Counted from the stretch's first letter, positions 23,888-34,069 are shown. The stretch: 64,000 bases of DNA from Herminiimonas sp. (GCA_028292265.1 JAQGMR010000041.1:56431-120430), one strand, 5' to 3'. Translations and numbers: made by a program. Notes: generated from the letters alone by a model not told the origin.

Positions 23888-25750
23888 CTAGAGGCCGGTG
23901 TTTCGGCCGTTGCGGGTTGAGGTTTCGGCTGCGTGCTGCACCTGGTGCATGAGCCTGGCTGCGGGAGCCGGTTCGCCGAGCAGGTAACCTTGGGCTTCAT
24001 CACATCCGAGCGATTTCAGGATGGCCAGTTGTTCCGGCGTTTCCACGCCTTCGGCCACGACGCGCAGTGCAAGCGCCCGTGCCATGTTGACGATAGCGGC
24101 CACCAGCGCAGTATCGCCAGTGGTCTTGCCCAAGTCGCGCACGAAGGATTGATCGATCTTGAGGATATCAATTGGCAGCGCCTTCAATACCGACAGGGAG
24201 GAGTAGCCGGTGCCAAAATCATCAATGGCGATGGTGATGCCGCCTTCACTGATCTCGTTAAGCACCCTGGTGGTCTGGTCGAGATCCCGTATAAGCAGCG
24301 ATTCGGTAATTTCCAGTTGCAGGCAGGACGGCGGGATGTCGTGCTGGCGCAGCATGCTCTGCAGGGCTTCCGGCAGACTGTCGGCAATTTGCGGTATGGC
24401 GATATTTACCGCGATGGAAAGCTGGCGCAGCAATGGCTCGGCATCCAGCCACTGTCGCGCCTGAGCGCAAGCTGCCTGCAAAACCCATTCGCCGATCGGC
24501 ACCAGGAGGCCGCTATCGGCTGCTTCGGACAGGAACGAGGCCGCCGTCATCAGGCCATGCCGCGGGTGCTGCCAGCGCAGCAGCGCCTCGACCCCGGTAA
24601 TGCGTCCTGTCAGCAGGTCGAACTTGGGCTGGTAATAGAGGAAAAATTGACCCATTTCCAGCGCCTGCTGCATTTCGTTTTCAAGTCGGATCCGCTCCAT
24701 CATGCGGTCATTAAGCTCCGCCCTGAAAAACTCCACGCTACCGGTGCGACGCTGTTTGGCGTGATACATCGCGAGGTCGGCGCTGCGCATCAATTCGCGT
24801 ACGTTACTGCCATCCTGGGGAAACAGGCTGATACCTGCGCTGAGCGAGGTCTTGAGGTTGTGCTCAAGCGCCAGGCACGGCGCCGCATTGGCGTCCACGA
24901 TCTTGCGGGCAACGGCGCCCGCGTCATGGGCGGTTGAAATACCTTCCATGATGACGACGAATTCGTCGCCGCCCAGGCGCGCAACCACATCCGACTCGCG
25001 CACCGCGCCGCGAATGCGTTCCGCTACCTCGATCAGGACGGCGTCGCCGACGTCGTGGCCGAGCGTGTCGTTGATCGTCTTGAAGCGATCCATGTCCATG
25101 AACACCACGGCCAGTTGCTCCTTCTTGCGCGCTGCGCGTGCGATGGCATGTTCCAGGTGCTCGAGCAGCGACCGTCGGTTGAGCAGGCCAGTCAGGGGAT
25201 CTCGCGTCGCAAGTGCATGTGCCCGTTCTTCGGCCTGCCTCCGCTCGGTAACTTCAGCGGCCAGTGCTGCGTTAATGCGCTGGAGATCGCGCACCTGCTG
25301 CGCCTGCAAATCACGGTTGAGATTGGTCAATTCCTGGGTTTGCGATTGCAGCAGCATGTTCTTGCTGCGCAGGCCGACAAAGGTGGCGACCTTGTTGCGC
25401 AGTTCCTGCGGTACGACCGGCGTAAAGATGTAGTCGACCGCCCCGTTCTGGTAAGCCTTGAGGCGGCTGAATTCGTCGGCGCAGTGCGCCGTGACAAAAA
25501 TGATGGGCACATCGCAGCCACGGGAATGCGAGTGTATGAGCTCGGCGGTCTCAAAACCGTCCATGCCGGGCATGCTGACATCGAGCAGAATCACGGCAAA
25601 GCGCTCGCGCAATACCTGGCGCAGCGCCTCTTCCCCGGAGATGGCTGTCACGACTTCATAGTCGCTGGTCTCCGGATAATCGACGAGTATGCTTGCTAGC
25701 GCCTTAAGACTGGCGGTGTTGTCGTTGACGATTAATACTTTGGACTTCAA
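23888..25750 (-). CDS. Response regulator with GGDEF and EAL domains
   Basis: A 620-residue cytoplasmic protein. A receiver domain (about 1-120, phospho-acceptor Asp57 in LLDVSMPGMDG) is followed by a coiled coil (about 125-185), a GGDEF domain and an EAL domain. The diguanylate cyclase site GGDEF is intact, with an RESD inhibitory-site motif five residues before it. The phosphodiesterase motifs EALLRW and DDFGTGYSSL are also intact, so it may both make and break c-di-GMP. I start at TTG 25750 (KSKVLIVND follows) because GAGG lies five bases upstream. No histidine kinase is adjacent. A likely c-di-GMP riboswitch occurs at 62069-62157. Confidence 0.9.
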   Translation of the reverse strand: MKSKVLIVNDNTASLKALASILVDYPETSDYEVVTAISGEEALRQVLRERFAVILLDVSMPGMDGFETAELIHSHSRGCDVPIIFVTAHCADEFSRLKAYQNGAVDYIFTPVVPQELRNKVATFVGLRSKNMLLQSQTQELTNLNRDLQAQQVRDLQRINAALAAEVTERRQAEERAHALATRDPLTGLLNRRSLLEHLEHAIARAARKKEQLAVVFMDMDRFKTINDTLGHDVGDAVLIEVAERIRGAVRESDVVARLGGDEFVVIMEGISTAHDAGAVARKIVDANAAPCLALEHNLKTSLSAGISLFPQDGSNVRELMRSADLAMYHAKQRRTGSVEFFRAELNDRMMERIRLENEMQQALEMGQFFLYYQPKFDLLTGRITGVEALLRWQHPRHGLMTAASFLSEAADSGLLVPIGEWVLQAACAQARQWLDAEPLLRQLSIAVNIAIPQIADSLPEALQSMLRQHDIPPSCLQLEITESLLIRDLDQTTRVLNEISEGGITIAIDDFGTGYSSLSVLKALPIDILKIDQSFVRDLGKTTGDTALVAAIVNMARALALRVVAEGVETPEQLAILKSLGCDEAQGYLLGEPAPAARLMHQVQHAAETSTRNGRNTGL

Positions 25751-25878
25751 GGGAGCCTCGCGATGGTTAGCGGCGCAATCGCTGCACCGCGTTGCCATCG
25801 TGCACTATTTCGGCCTCACCCTTATTGATACGCCGTAATAGGCGTGACGTCTTGAAGCAGATTCCCGTGCTGGCGCGC

Positions 25879-27267
25879 TCAGTGAAGTTTGACCCTCGGC
25901 GCCGTTTTTTGCCGCAGCCACTGCGCCAGGGTGTCCAGCGCCATGCGCATGAAGCCATGCAGGGCCATGAGATGCATGCGATAGAGCGAAATGTAAAGGA
26001 ATCTTGCCAGAATTCCTTCGACGCGCATTGACCGTCCGATAACCTTGCCCATGAGGTTGCCGAGGGTGTCAAAGCGCCCGAGCGAAACCAGCGAGCCGTG
26101 GTCCTGGAAGTGAAACGTCCGCAGCGGTTTGTGCTGAAGGCGGCGGCATAGCGCGCCATACAGGAAACTGGCCTGCTGATGCGCTGCCTGGGCACGCGGC
26201 GGCACGGATTTTCCCTGCTCCGGCCATGGGCAGCTGGCACAGTCGCCCAGCGCAAAGATGTCCGGGTCGACGATCGTTTGGAGCGTTTCGCTAACAATGA
26301 CCTGCCCGAGTTTATTGACCGGCAATCCGACGCGCTCAAGAATCTCTCCCACGCGAATGCCGCCAGCCCATACCGTCAAGGTGGAAGGAATCCGCTTGCC
26401 GCTCGCCGTCAGCACGGCATCCGGCCGCACCTCGCTGACCTTCTCCCCGGCCAGGATAGTGATATCAAGCTTGTTCAAGAGCCGGGCCGTTTCGGTTGCG
26501 ATGCGCTCTGGCAGCGGTGGCAAAATGCGCGGCCCGGCTTCGATGATGGTAATTCGTATATCGCGTGTCGGATGCAAATGATGCAATCCGTAAGCGCCGA
26601 GCGTCTGCGCGGTACCGCGCAGTTCTGCTGAAAGCTCGACGCCGGTCGCCCCGCCTCCGACGATGGCGATATCCACTGTCGGCCGCGGGGCGGTTCCAAG
26701 ATCCGCCAGCCGGTTTTGCGTGCGCATGCAGGCGGCAATCAGTCTGCGCCGAAACTGTTCGGCCTGCTGCACGGTGTCCACTGCCATGGCGTGTTCCGCC
26801 GCGCCCGGTACGCCGAAGAAATTGGTCACGCTGCCAATGGCCAGCACCAGGGTGTCATAAGGAATCTCCCGCATCGGCAGAATTTCCGTGCCGTCCTGGT
26901 CGCTTACGGCTGAAATCCTGATCACCTTGCTGGCACGGTCGAGATCGATCAAGTCGCCCTGCTGGAATTCGAAGTGATGCCAGCGTGCCTGAGCGACATA
27001 GTCGAGTTGATGTGCGTTTGCATCCATGCTGCCCGCCGCCACCTCGTGCAGCAGCGGTTTCCACAGGTGCGTTGCGCTCCGGTCAACCAGAACGACTTTG
27101 GCGTTATCTCCCCGGTTCGCGTAATCGCCAAGACGCGTTGCGAGCTCAAGCCCGCCAGCGCCGCCGCCCACCACCACGATGCGGTGCAGCCGGGGATTCA
27201 GAGCGGTGTCTCGCCCTCGCGAGACCGGTACGATTGCTTCCATTTTTGCGTGGCTCTTCTGAAACAT
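25879..27267 (-). CDS. Type II NADH dehydrogenase (NDH-2 family)
   Basis: A 462-residue FAD-dependent NAD(P)/FAD oxidoreductase of the NDH-2 family. It has the FAD dinucleotide fold IVVVGGGAGGLELATRL near residue 30, the NADH fold VDIAIVGGGATGVELSAEL near 200, and the FAD-ribityl motif IFALGDCA. The C-terminal part (about 400-455) is amphipathic, as expected for membrane-surface attachment. It transfers electrons from NADH to quinone without proton pumping. The next gene on the strand starts 128 bases downstream. It diverges from prkA, sharing a 384-base control region. Confidence 0.87.
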   Translation of the reverse strand: MFQKSHAKMEAIVPVSRGRDTALNPRLHRIVVVGGGAGGLELATRLGDYANRGDNAKVVLVDRSATHLWKPLLHEVAAGSMDANAHQLDYVAQARWHHFEFQQGDLIDLDRASKVIRISAVSDQDGTEILPMREIPYDTLVLAIGSVTNFFGVPGAAEHAMAVDTVQQAEQFRRRLIAACMRTQNRLADLGTAPRPTVDIAIVGGGATGVELSAELRGTAQTLGAYGLHHLHPTRDIRITIIEAGPRILPPLPERIATETARLLNKLDITILAGEKVSEVRPDAVLTASGKRIPSTLTVWAGGIRVGEILERVGLPVNKLGQVIVSETLQTIVDPDIFALGDCASCPWPEQGKSVPPRAQAAHQQASFLYGALCRRLQHKPLRTFHFQDHGSLVSLGRFDTLGNLMGKVIGRSMRVEGILARFLYISLYRMHLMALHGFMRMALDTLAQWLRQKTAPRVKLH

Positions 27268-27651
27268 GCCGCACGAACTCCTCGCATGAATGCGCTAGAC
27301 CACACAGCGCTAGCAACACGCATGCCGTGGATACGGCTGCCCCAGCTGCGGCAAGCGACGTGCGGTCGCACGACTCGTTGCAGTCCATGTGTTCGACGTC
27401 CGGCAGTAGAAACGTTCTGGCGTGTGCTTGCGTGTTTCCTGCGCTTGAACAATTTACAGCGCGGTGCACTATTTTCAAGCAACGCCAGCTGCCCCGACCG
27501 GAGCGCCGGAGAGAACCGCCAATGACTCGCGCATGCATTTTGCTACGGCGTTGGTGTGTGAGCCCCACGTTTGCGCAACCACAAGGCCCAACGAAACATT
27601 GGCCGCCTTTTCGTGTCCATTGATTAAGCTTTGCACCATGGGAGAAATGCG
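27268..27651. other. Divergent control region between NDH-2 and prkA
   Basis: 384 bases without a credible gene. It must carry the promoters of both genes, but I could not identify convincing core elements. A GG-N9-GC pair near 27418 falls one base short of sigma-54 spacing. Confidence 0.5.
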
Positions 27652-29613
27652 ATGATGAATATTGATAACTCCGAACGTGGAGACAAGCGCAACGGTAGGC
27701 AACAGGATTTTTTGCAGAGTCTCGTCGACTTCACCAAGGATCACCGCGCCGTTTACTGGTCCGGCAGCCTGTCCCAATTCATTGAGAACGTCCTCCCTGG
27801 CGATCCGCAGGGCGCGGCGCGCAGTTCACACCAATACATCTGGGACATGATCCGCTGGACCCGCTGCGACGATGAGGACGGCAATTTCAAAAGCAAGCTC
27901 TTCGCGGACGAACTGTTTGGGGTTGATGAATCGATCGAGCGCGTGGTCGACTATTTCAAGGCCGCCGCAGCAGGCTCCGAAGTCGGTCGCCGCCTGCTGT
28001 TGCTGCTTGGACCTCCGTCGGGTGGCAAGTCGACGCTTGTGATTCTTCTCAAGCGCGGGCTGGAAGAGTACAGCTATACCGATGCCGGGGCCCTGTACGG
28101 CATCCAGGGGTGTCCCGTTCATGAATCGCCGCTGCACCTGATTCCGCACACGCTGCGTTCCACTTTCCGCGAGACCTATGGCGTTGAAGTGAGTGGCGAA
28201 ATGTGCCCACATTGCCGGGCCCGGCTTGAGCATGAATACGCCGGCGATTTCCTGCGCATGCCGGTAGAGCGAATCTTTATTTCGGAAGCCGGCCGCAGCG
28301 GGATTGGAACCTATGCCCCCCACGATCCGACCACCGCCGACCTGGCAGATTTGGTGGGTTCCGTCGACCTTTCCAAGGTCGCCGAGTTTGGCGACGAGGG
28401 CGACCCGCGCGCATGGTCGTGGTCTGGCGCGGTGTACGCCGCAAGTCGCGGCATGCTGGAGATGATCGAGATACTGAAAGTTAAGCGTGAATTCCTGTAC
28501 CTGCTGCTCACGCTTACGCAGGAAAAGAACGTCAAGGTCTCGCGCTTCCCGTTGATCTATTTGGATGAAACGATTCTCGCGCATACCAACCTGGCCGAGT
28601 TCCGCAAGTTTTTGCAAGAAAGCGAGAACGAAGCTCTGCTTGATCGCATGGTCATCATCCAGGTCCCGTACACACTCAATTACAAGGACGAGGCCCGCAT
28701 TTACAAAAAGCTGATATCAGCCGCGGCCCCGGCGTTCCGTGAAGTCCATCTTGATCCGCATGTGCTGCATGCGGCGGCCGTTTTCGCCACCCTCACCCGC
28801 TTGCATGAAGGCGAAGAGAAGGAGCAGGAACTGGTCAAGCGGGTGCGGGTGCAGGCCAATGAAGAAGTGGAAGGAGTTAATCGTTCCGAAGCCGAACGCG
28901 GCCGGCAGAAGACGCCGGACGAAGGCCTGGGCGGCGTGTCGCCCCGCTTCGTCATCAATGCGCTCTCCAATGCAATCATTCAGTCAGACAAGAAGAGTCT
29001 GTCCACCATGGATGTATTGCTCGCACTGAAGGACGGGATTGAAAACGATGCGCGCATCGATCCAAAGAAAAAGAGAAAGTGGGTTGATTATCTGGTCCTC
29101 GCACGCAAATACTTTTACAACCGGTGGGTGAAAGAGGACGTGCACAAGGCGCTATTTGTCTCCTTCGAACAAGAGGCGCAGGACTTGCTTGACAAGTACT
29201 TGGACGAAGTCGAAGCCACACTGGACAACCGTCAGGTGAAGGACCCGATCACGAACGAGGAACGTCGGCCGGACGAACGATTCCTGCGCTCAGTGGAAGA
29301 AAAGATTCATATCTCCGATTCGGGCAAGCAGTCTTTCCGGCAGGAGGTTGTGCGCAAGGCGATGGTCGCGTTCAAGCGCGGCGAAAAGTTCACGCTGGAC
29401 CGGCATGCGCAACTGCACGACGCAGTCCAGCAGTACTTGTTTGAACAGCGGCGCGACGTGTTGCGGCTGGTGAGTTCCAGTTCGCGTCCGGATGAAGAAG
29501 TCAGGCAAAAAATATCGGTGGTAGAGAAGCGACTGGTGGACGAATATGGTTATGACAGCCATAGCGCAAAGGAGGCTCTGAACTATGTGACCACTCTTCT
29601 TGCCCAGGAGTAG
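27652..29613 (+). CDS. prkA: PrkA serine protein kinase (YeaG family)
   Basis: A 653-residue PrkA/YeaG protein. An AAA-like N-terminal module has the P-loop GPPSGGKST, and the C-terminal PrkA domain carries the kinase-like region (YLVLARKYFYNRWVKEDVHKA). In enterobacteria YeaG with YeaH acts in sustained nitrogen starvation and stationary-phase stress; in Bacillus the homologue affects sporulation. GGGAGAAATGCG precedes ATG 27652; the frame extends seven codons upstream. It is the first gene of the conserved trio prkA-yeaH-spoVR, all on the plus strand. Confidence 0.93.
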   Translation: MMNIDNSERGDKRNGRQQDFLQSLVDFTKDHRAVYWSGSLSQFIENVLPGDPQGAARSSHQYIWDMIRWTRCDDEDGNFKSKLFADELFGVDESIERVVDYFKAAAAGSEVGRRLLLLLGPPSGGKSTLVILLKRGLEEYSYTDAGALYGIQGCPVHESPLHLIPHTLRSTFRETYGVEVSGEMCPHCRARLEHEYAGDFLRMPVERIFISEAGRSGIGTYAPHDPTTADLADLVGSVDLSKVAEFGDEGDPRAWSWSGAVYAASRGMLEMIEILKVKREFLYLLLTLTQEKNVKVSRFPLIYLDETILAHTNLAEFRKFLQESENEALLDRMVIIQVPYTLNYKDEARIYKKLISAAAPAFREVHLDPHVLHAAAVFATLTRLHEGEEKEQELVKRVRVQANEEVEGVNRSEAERGRQKTPDEGLGGVSPRFVINALSNAIIQSDKKSLSTMDVLLALKDGIENDARIDPKKKRKWVDYLVLARKYFYNRWVKEDVHKALFVSFEQEAQDLLDKYLDEVEATLDNRQVKDPITNEERRPDERFLRSVEEKIHISDSGKQSFRQEVVRKAMVAFKRGEKFTLDRHAQLHDAVQQYLFEQRRDVLRLVSSSSRPDEEVRQKISVVEKRLVDEYGYDSHSAKEALNYVTTLLAQE

Positions 29614-29747
29614 GAAGGTGCAGCAAAACGGTGGCAATCCGAAAAACAATAAGCCATGCAAGGAGTACCAGGATAACGACGGGTTTGAATCTTTCATTCG
29701 CTGGCCTTTTCCGTCGGATTGTCGCTGCATATTGATGGGAGAAGCTT

Positions 29748-30914
29748 ATGGCGAACTACATCACAATGGCCACGGAAAGCCCGTGGTATGACCTGTTCTC
29801 GCGCGGTGCGCGAGACTGGCTGCGTCACAACGAGAAAGTGCGCGAAAGCGTTCAGCAAAGCCTGCCCGACCTGATCGCGGGTTCCGACCTGATTACCGGT
29901 CCACAGGACCAGACCGTACGAGTGCCGGTACGCATGCTGGAACACGCGCGCTTTCGTTTGTCCGACTCCCATCAGGAAGCGCAGGCCGATGCAGGCCAGG
30001 GCCAGGGCAAGCCGGGCGACGTGCTGCGGCCGGCCCAGCGTGGCAGCGGTGACGACGGACAGGGCGACAATGGCGAAGGCGAAGTCAAGCTGGTGCTCGA
30101 ACTCCAGGTCGACGACATCATGGACTGGCTGTGGGAAGAGTTGAAGTTGCCCGACCTCCAGCCCCGTCGCAATACTTCCGTGGAAGACGACGAGTATGTC
30201 CGCGAGGGATGGGACAAGCACGGCGCTCGGGCGCGACTCGACCGCCGTCGCACGGTAAAGGAAGCGGTCAAGCGGCGCGCGATCCAGCCCAATGCCGTGC
30301 CCTTCACCAACGAGGATCTGCGGTTTCGCCAGCTGGTCCACCGCAAGAAACCGGCAACCAATGCTGTGGTCCTGTTCGTGCTCGACGTATCGGCCAGCAT
30401 GACGGAGGCGGAACGCAAGCTTGCCAAGAGCTTCTTCTTTTTTGTGCTGCAAGGCATACGTCGGAAATATGGCAAGGTTGAAACCCGCTTCATCGCGCAC
30501 ACCACGCAGGCGTGGGAGTTTTCCGAAGCGGATTTCTTCCAGGTCAGCGGTACGGGGGGCACTGGCGCATCGACGGCTTTCAATCTCGCGCTCGACATGA
30601 TTCAGACGCAATACGATCCTGCGCAATACAACTCCTACATGTTCTATGCGTCCGACGGCGAAAACTTCACCGAAGACCGTGCCGCGGCCAGCGAGGGTCT
30701 GGCCCGGCTTGCCGGCATGCTGAATTACATCGGCTATGCGGAGACGGTTCCGGGGTCCTCACGCACCACGGAAACGGAAATGAAAATGATCTGCCGGGAA
30801 TTGGAACACAACGGCGCCGCGATCGGCACCAGCGTCCTGTCGCGGCCGGAGGATGTTTGGGCCGCGATAAGGAAATTTCTGGTGCAGGAAGCCGGACAGA
30901 AGGAGGCCGCATGA
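29748..30914 (+). CDS. yeaH: YeaH/YhbH family protein with von Willebrand-type domain (DUF444)
   Basis: A 388-residue DUF444 protein. After a Gly/Gln/Asp-rich acidic linker (about 80-112), the C-terminal half is a von Willebrand factor A-like domain whose metal-site motif DVSASM (about 208-213) follows VVLFVL. Later parts FYASDGENF and GTGGTGAST complete the fold. It always accompanies PrkA and is thought to act with it in stress adaptation. GGGAGAAGCTT precedes the ATG. Its stop overlaps the spoVR start by four bases. Confidence 0.93.
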   Translation: MANYITMATESPWYDLFSRGARDWLRHNEKVRESVQQSLPDLIAGSDLITGPQDQTVRVPVRMLEHARFRLSDSHQEAQADAGQGQGKPGDVLRPAQRGSGDDGQGDNGEGEVKLVLELQVDDIMDWLWEELKLPDLQPRRNTSVEDDEYVREGWDKHGARARLDRRRTVKEAVKRRAIQPNAVPFTNEDLRFRQLVHRKKPATNAVVLFVLDVSASMTEAERKLAKSFFFFVLQGIRRKYGKVETRFIAHTTQAWEFSEADFFQVSGTGGTGASTAFNLALDMIQTQYDPAQYNSYMFYASDGENFTEDRAAASEGLARLAGMLNYIGYAETVPGSSRTTETEMKMICRELEHNGAAIGTSVLSRPEDVWAAIRKFLVQEAGQKEAA

Positions 30915-32314
30915 CGCATGCCGACACCCAGAAGGCTGCCCCGTCGACCCTGCAGGATTATTCCGAGCGGATAGAGGCGTTGGCTACACGTCTCGGCCTC
31001 GACTTTTACCCGGTCGACTTTGAGATCGTGCCGAACAATTTCATGACCGAGATTGCCGTCTACGGCTTGCCGGTCCGCATGCCGCATTGGTCCTTCGGCA
31101 TTCGCTACATCCATCAACTGATTCGCCAGGGGATGGGTAATTCCCGCATCTTCGAGGTGATGTTTCCGGGTGACCCCTGCCACGCCTACCTCGTCAACAA
31201 CAATACCGTTTCTGAAAATACGCTGGTCGTTGCCCACGTGCTCGGCCACGCCGACTTCGCCAAGAATAACCAGCTGTTTTCCCGCTTCATGGACATGGCC
31301 GGCGGGCACATCCTGGAGCAGGCGGCGGCGCGTGCCCACGCGATCGATGCCGCCCTGCAGGAACACGGACAGGAACGGGTCGAAGCGGTGCTGGATGCAG
31401 CGCTTGCACTGGAGCCGCATATCGACATCAACCAGGACTTGCATCGTCCGCTCTACCCAACGACGCGGCCGGTCACGTCTGTTAAACCACAAGACCCTTT
31501 CCATACGCGCTACAACGCGTTGCCCGGCGAAACGCCGCGCCAGGCCTCACCGCAGGAATCGGGACGCTTGCGCGTGCCGCCCAACCCAGAGTTCGACCTG
31601 CTCTGGTTCATCGCAAATTACGCGCCCGAACTGGAAGGCTGGGAACGCGATATCTTCCTGGCGGTGCGGGAAGAGTCGTACTACTTTTACCCGGTGTTTG
31701 CCTGCCAGATCATGAACGAGGGGTGGGCTTCCTACTGGCACGCGCGGCTGTTGCGCGAAGCCGATTTTCTGCCACAGGATTTGTACCTTTCGGCGATCAA
31801 GGCGCACTCGGACGTCGTGCGCCCCTATGCCGCCGACAACCAGCTGGCGCTGGCCGTAAATCCGTACCATCTCGGCTTTTCGATGTGGGAGTATTTGATC
31901 GAGAAGCGCGGACTCGAAGAGGCACGCCGCATCTGTCGCGAGGAGGATGACTTCGGCTTCATCCGCAATTATCTTGATGACGAGTTGGCCCAAAAGCTGG
32001 AGCTGTTCGTGTACGAGACGCATGACGATGGCGGCATCCGGATAGCAAACCGCAATATCCATGCGGTGCGTGAAGCAATCCTGGCGCCAAAATTCAATTA
32101 CGGCGCGCCACGCATCGCCGCGAGCGAAATCAACCTTGATGGCAGTCTGGATCTGTTGCACGATCATAAAAGTGACGGGCGCGGGCTCGATATCGGGCGT
32201 GCCGAGCGGGTGCTGGATTACATCTCGCGAGTGTGGCGCCGCCCGGTCAGCCTTCATACGGTCGGCCACAGCGGCAACGCGCGTGTCATCAGCAGCAAGA
32301 AGAAGGATCGGTAG
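30911..32314 (+). CDS. spoVR: SpoVR family protein
   Basis: A 467-residue SpoVR/YcgB protein. Conserved stretches include FYPVDFEIVPNNFMTEIAVYGLP, MPHWSFGIRYIHQ, NEGWASYWHARLL and NPYHLGFSMWEYL. In Bacillus it is linked to spore cortex formation; in non-sporulating proteobacteria it is a stress-linked cytoplasmic protein of unknown activity. I use ATG 30911, which overlaps the yeaH stop (ATGA); an open extension upstream is out of context. The 3' end (Lys-Asp-Arg-stop) is repeated in degenerate form behind the gene. Confidence 0.93.
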   Translation: MTHADTQKAAPSTLQDYSERIEALATRLGLDFYPVDFEIVPNNFMTEIAVYGLPVRMPHWSFGIRYIHQLIRQGMGNSRIFEVMFPGDPCHAYLVNNNTVSENTLVVAHVLGHADFAKNNQLFSRFMDMAGGHILEQAAARAHAIDAALQEHGQERVEAVLDAALALEPHIDINQDLHRPLYPTTRPVTSVKPQDPFHTRYNALPGETPRQASPQESGRLRVPPNPEFDLLWFIANYAPELEGWERDIFLAVREESYYFYPVFACQIMNEGWASYWHARLLREADFLPQDLYLSAIKAHSDVVRPYAADNQLALAVNPYHLGFSMWEYLIEKRGLEEARRICREEDDFGFIRNYLDDELAQKLELFVYETHDDGGIRIANRNIHAVREAILAPKFNYGAPRIAASEINLDGSLDLLHDHKSDGRGLDIGRAERVLDYISRVWRRPVSLHTVGHSGNARVISSKKKDR

Positions 32315-32362
32315 AACAAGGACCGATAGCGCCAAGACCGGTCGCAGCAGGATCGGCAGCGG
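32303..32362 (+). repeat. Four 14-16-base degenerate tandem repeats over the spoVR stop
   Basis: Units at 32303-32317 (AAGGATCGGTAGAAC, containing the stop TAG), 32318-32333, 32334-32348 and 32349-32362 share an A(A)GGA(T/C)CGG(T/C)-type core. They look like decayed copies of the last codons of spoVR. Confidence 0.65.
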
Positions 32363-32543
32363 ATGTTCCTGAAAAGGCGTCGGTCTTCTTGCGGCGAGGC
32401 TGACCCCAAGAAGCGACGTCGAGATCGTTTGCGGGATACCGGCAGCGCGTCCGCAGCGTTTGATGGCCGACGGAAAACATGCGCTTGCGTTGGCGCAATT
32501 TGCGTCACCGTTTCAGGGCGAGAAGCGATGCTAATCTGCATGC

Positions 32544-33971
32544 ATGTGCCGCATTCCAAAAATTGGAAATCTGTTCCCTACGCCCGGATCGGTGCGACGG
32601 CGCCTGCATCGCTGGGCCTTGGGACTTCTCGTCTTTGCCGCCGTAGCCGGCTGTGCCTCGCTGCCGGACGTCCGCTATCTGAGTCGCAGGCTGGATGCTC
32701 CGGAATTGCCGACCGTCGTGAATGGCGGCCGGGAACTCGGCGCGCAGCGCGCCCAATCGCTTCTGGCGCAGCGCCTGCGGCATTCCCACGTCAACCTGGC
32801 GCGGCTCGCGGCGCTGGAGGAAGCGGCGACCGGCAGTCCGCTGATTGCCGGTAACAAGGTCCGATTGCTGTTTGATGGCCCCCAGACTATCGGCGCCATG
32901 ATGGAGGCGATTCGAGGCGCCCGGAACAATATCAACCTCGAGACCTATATCTTCGATCAGGACGAACTGGGCACCAAATTCGCCGATTTGCTGATAGAGA
33001 AGCAGCGTCAGGGCGTTCGGGTCAATATCATCTATGACGGTGTCGGTACGATTGGCACGCCAGCCGCATTTTTCGAGCGGCTGCGCGCAGCCGGCGTCAG
33101 CCTGACCGAATTCAATCCAGTCAATCCGCTCAAGCGCAGCGGCGACGCGTGGCGTCTGAACAATCGGGACCACCGCAAAATACTCGTAGTTGACGGCAGG
33201 ATCGGCTTCACCGGCGGCGTTAATATTGCCAAGGACTATGCGAAGAGCTCCCTGTTTCGGTCCGGCCGTCGCGTGAACGCCGAATTGGGCTGGCGCGACA
33301 CGCATCTGCGGATCGAAGGACCGGCGGTAGCGTCGCTCCAGACGCTATTCCTGCGCACGTGGGCGAGCCAGCGCCAGGAAGACTTGCCCGATCTGGATTA
33401 CTTTCCGGTGCTACCGAACGCGGGCAACCAGGTGGTACGCGTCATCGCCAGCGAGCCGGGTGGGAATTTTGAGATCTACAAGGCGTATTCCGTCGCACTG
33501 GGCCAGGCGACAAAGTCCATACACCTGACCGTTGCCTACTTCGCGCCGGACGTTCAGATACTCGACCAGATATTGCGGGCGGCACGGCGCGGGGTCGAAG
33601 TGACAATGATTTTTCCAGGCATATCAGACGCCAGTCTCGCCTTCTATGCCGGGCGCTCGTTCTATGAAGAACTGCTGTCGGCGGGCGTGCGGATTTTTGA
33701 ATTGCAGGCTTCAGTGCTGCATGCAAAAACCGGTGTTATTGATAGCGCCTGGTCGACGGTGGGATCGGCCAATATCGATATCCGCAGCTTCTTGCACAAC
33801 AGCGAGATCAGCGTCGTGGTGCTTGATGATGAATTCGGTCGTGCAATGGAAGCCGCCTTCAAGGAAGACCTCAAAAACTCGACTGAAGTTACTCGTGCGC
33901 AGTGGGATCAGCGCCCGGCGGGCGAACGTCTGAAAGAATGGGCTTCTCGCAACTTCGACTATTTCCTGTAG
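32544..33971 (+). CDS. Phospholipase D family lipoprotein (cardiolipin synthase-like)
   Basis: A 475-residue phospholipase D superfamily protein with two HKD motifs: NNRDHRKILVVDG with GFTGG behind it, and LHAKTGVID with GSANID behind it. The N-terminus has a basic patch (RRRLHRW), a hydrophobic stretch and the lipobox VAGC (Cys37), so it is probably anchored in the envelope. Relatives such as ClsC-type proteins make cardiolipin. It lies 229 bases after spoVR on the same strand and may form part of the stress regulon. The ribosome site is weak, so the exact start is uncertain. Confidence 0.87.
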   Translation: MCRIPKIGNLFPTPGSVRRRLHRWALGLLVFAAVAGCASLPDVRYLSRRLDAPELPTVVNGGRELGAQRAQSLLAQRLRHSHVNLARLAALEEAATGSPLIAGNKVRLLFDGPQTIGAMMEAIRGARNNINLETYIFDQDELGTKFADLLIEKQRQGVRVNIIYDGVGTIGTPAAFFERLRAAGVSLTEFNPVNPLKRSGDAWRLNNRDHRKILVVDGRIGFTGGVNIAKDYAKSSLFRSGRRVNAELGWRDTHLRIEGPAVASLQTLFLRTWASQRQEDLPDLDYFPVLPNAGNQVVRVIASEPGGNFEIYKAYSVALGQATKSIHLTVAYFAPDVQILDQILRAARRGVEVTMIFPGISDASLAFYAGRSFYEELLSAGVRIFELQASVLHAKTGVIDSAWSTVGSANIDIRSFLHNSEISVVVLDDEFGRAMEAAFKEDLKNSTEVTRAQWDQRPAGERLKEWASRNFDYFL

Positions 33972-34069
33972 ACCCGTCCGGCTGCCCGTAACGCCTTGTG
34001 CTTCACTTGCTTGCTGCCCATTCTCTTTTTCCGGGCATCGGCGCTTGCCGCTGTTTCGCTGCCGCCCAA

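Noticed and set aside
23698..24003. 101-residue minus-strand frame
   Set aside because: Largely overlaps the end of the EAL-domain gene in another frame; low-complexity composition.
27415..27435. Sigma-54 promoter before prkA
   Set aside because: TGGCGTGTGCTTGCG has nine, not ten, bases between GG and GC, and does not match TGGCAC.
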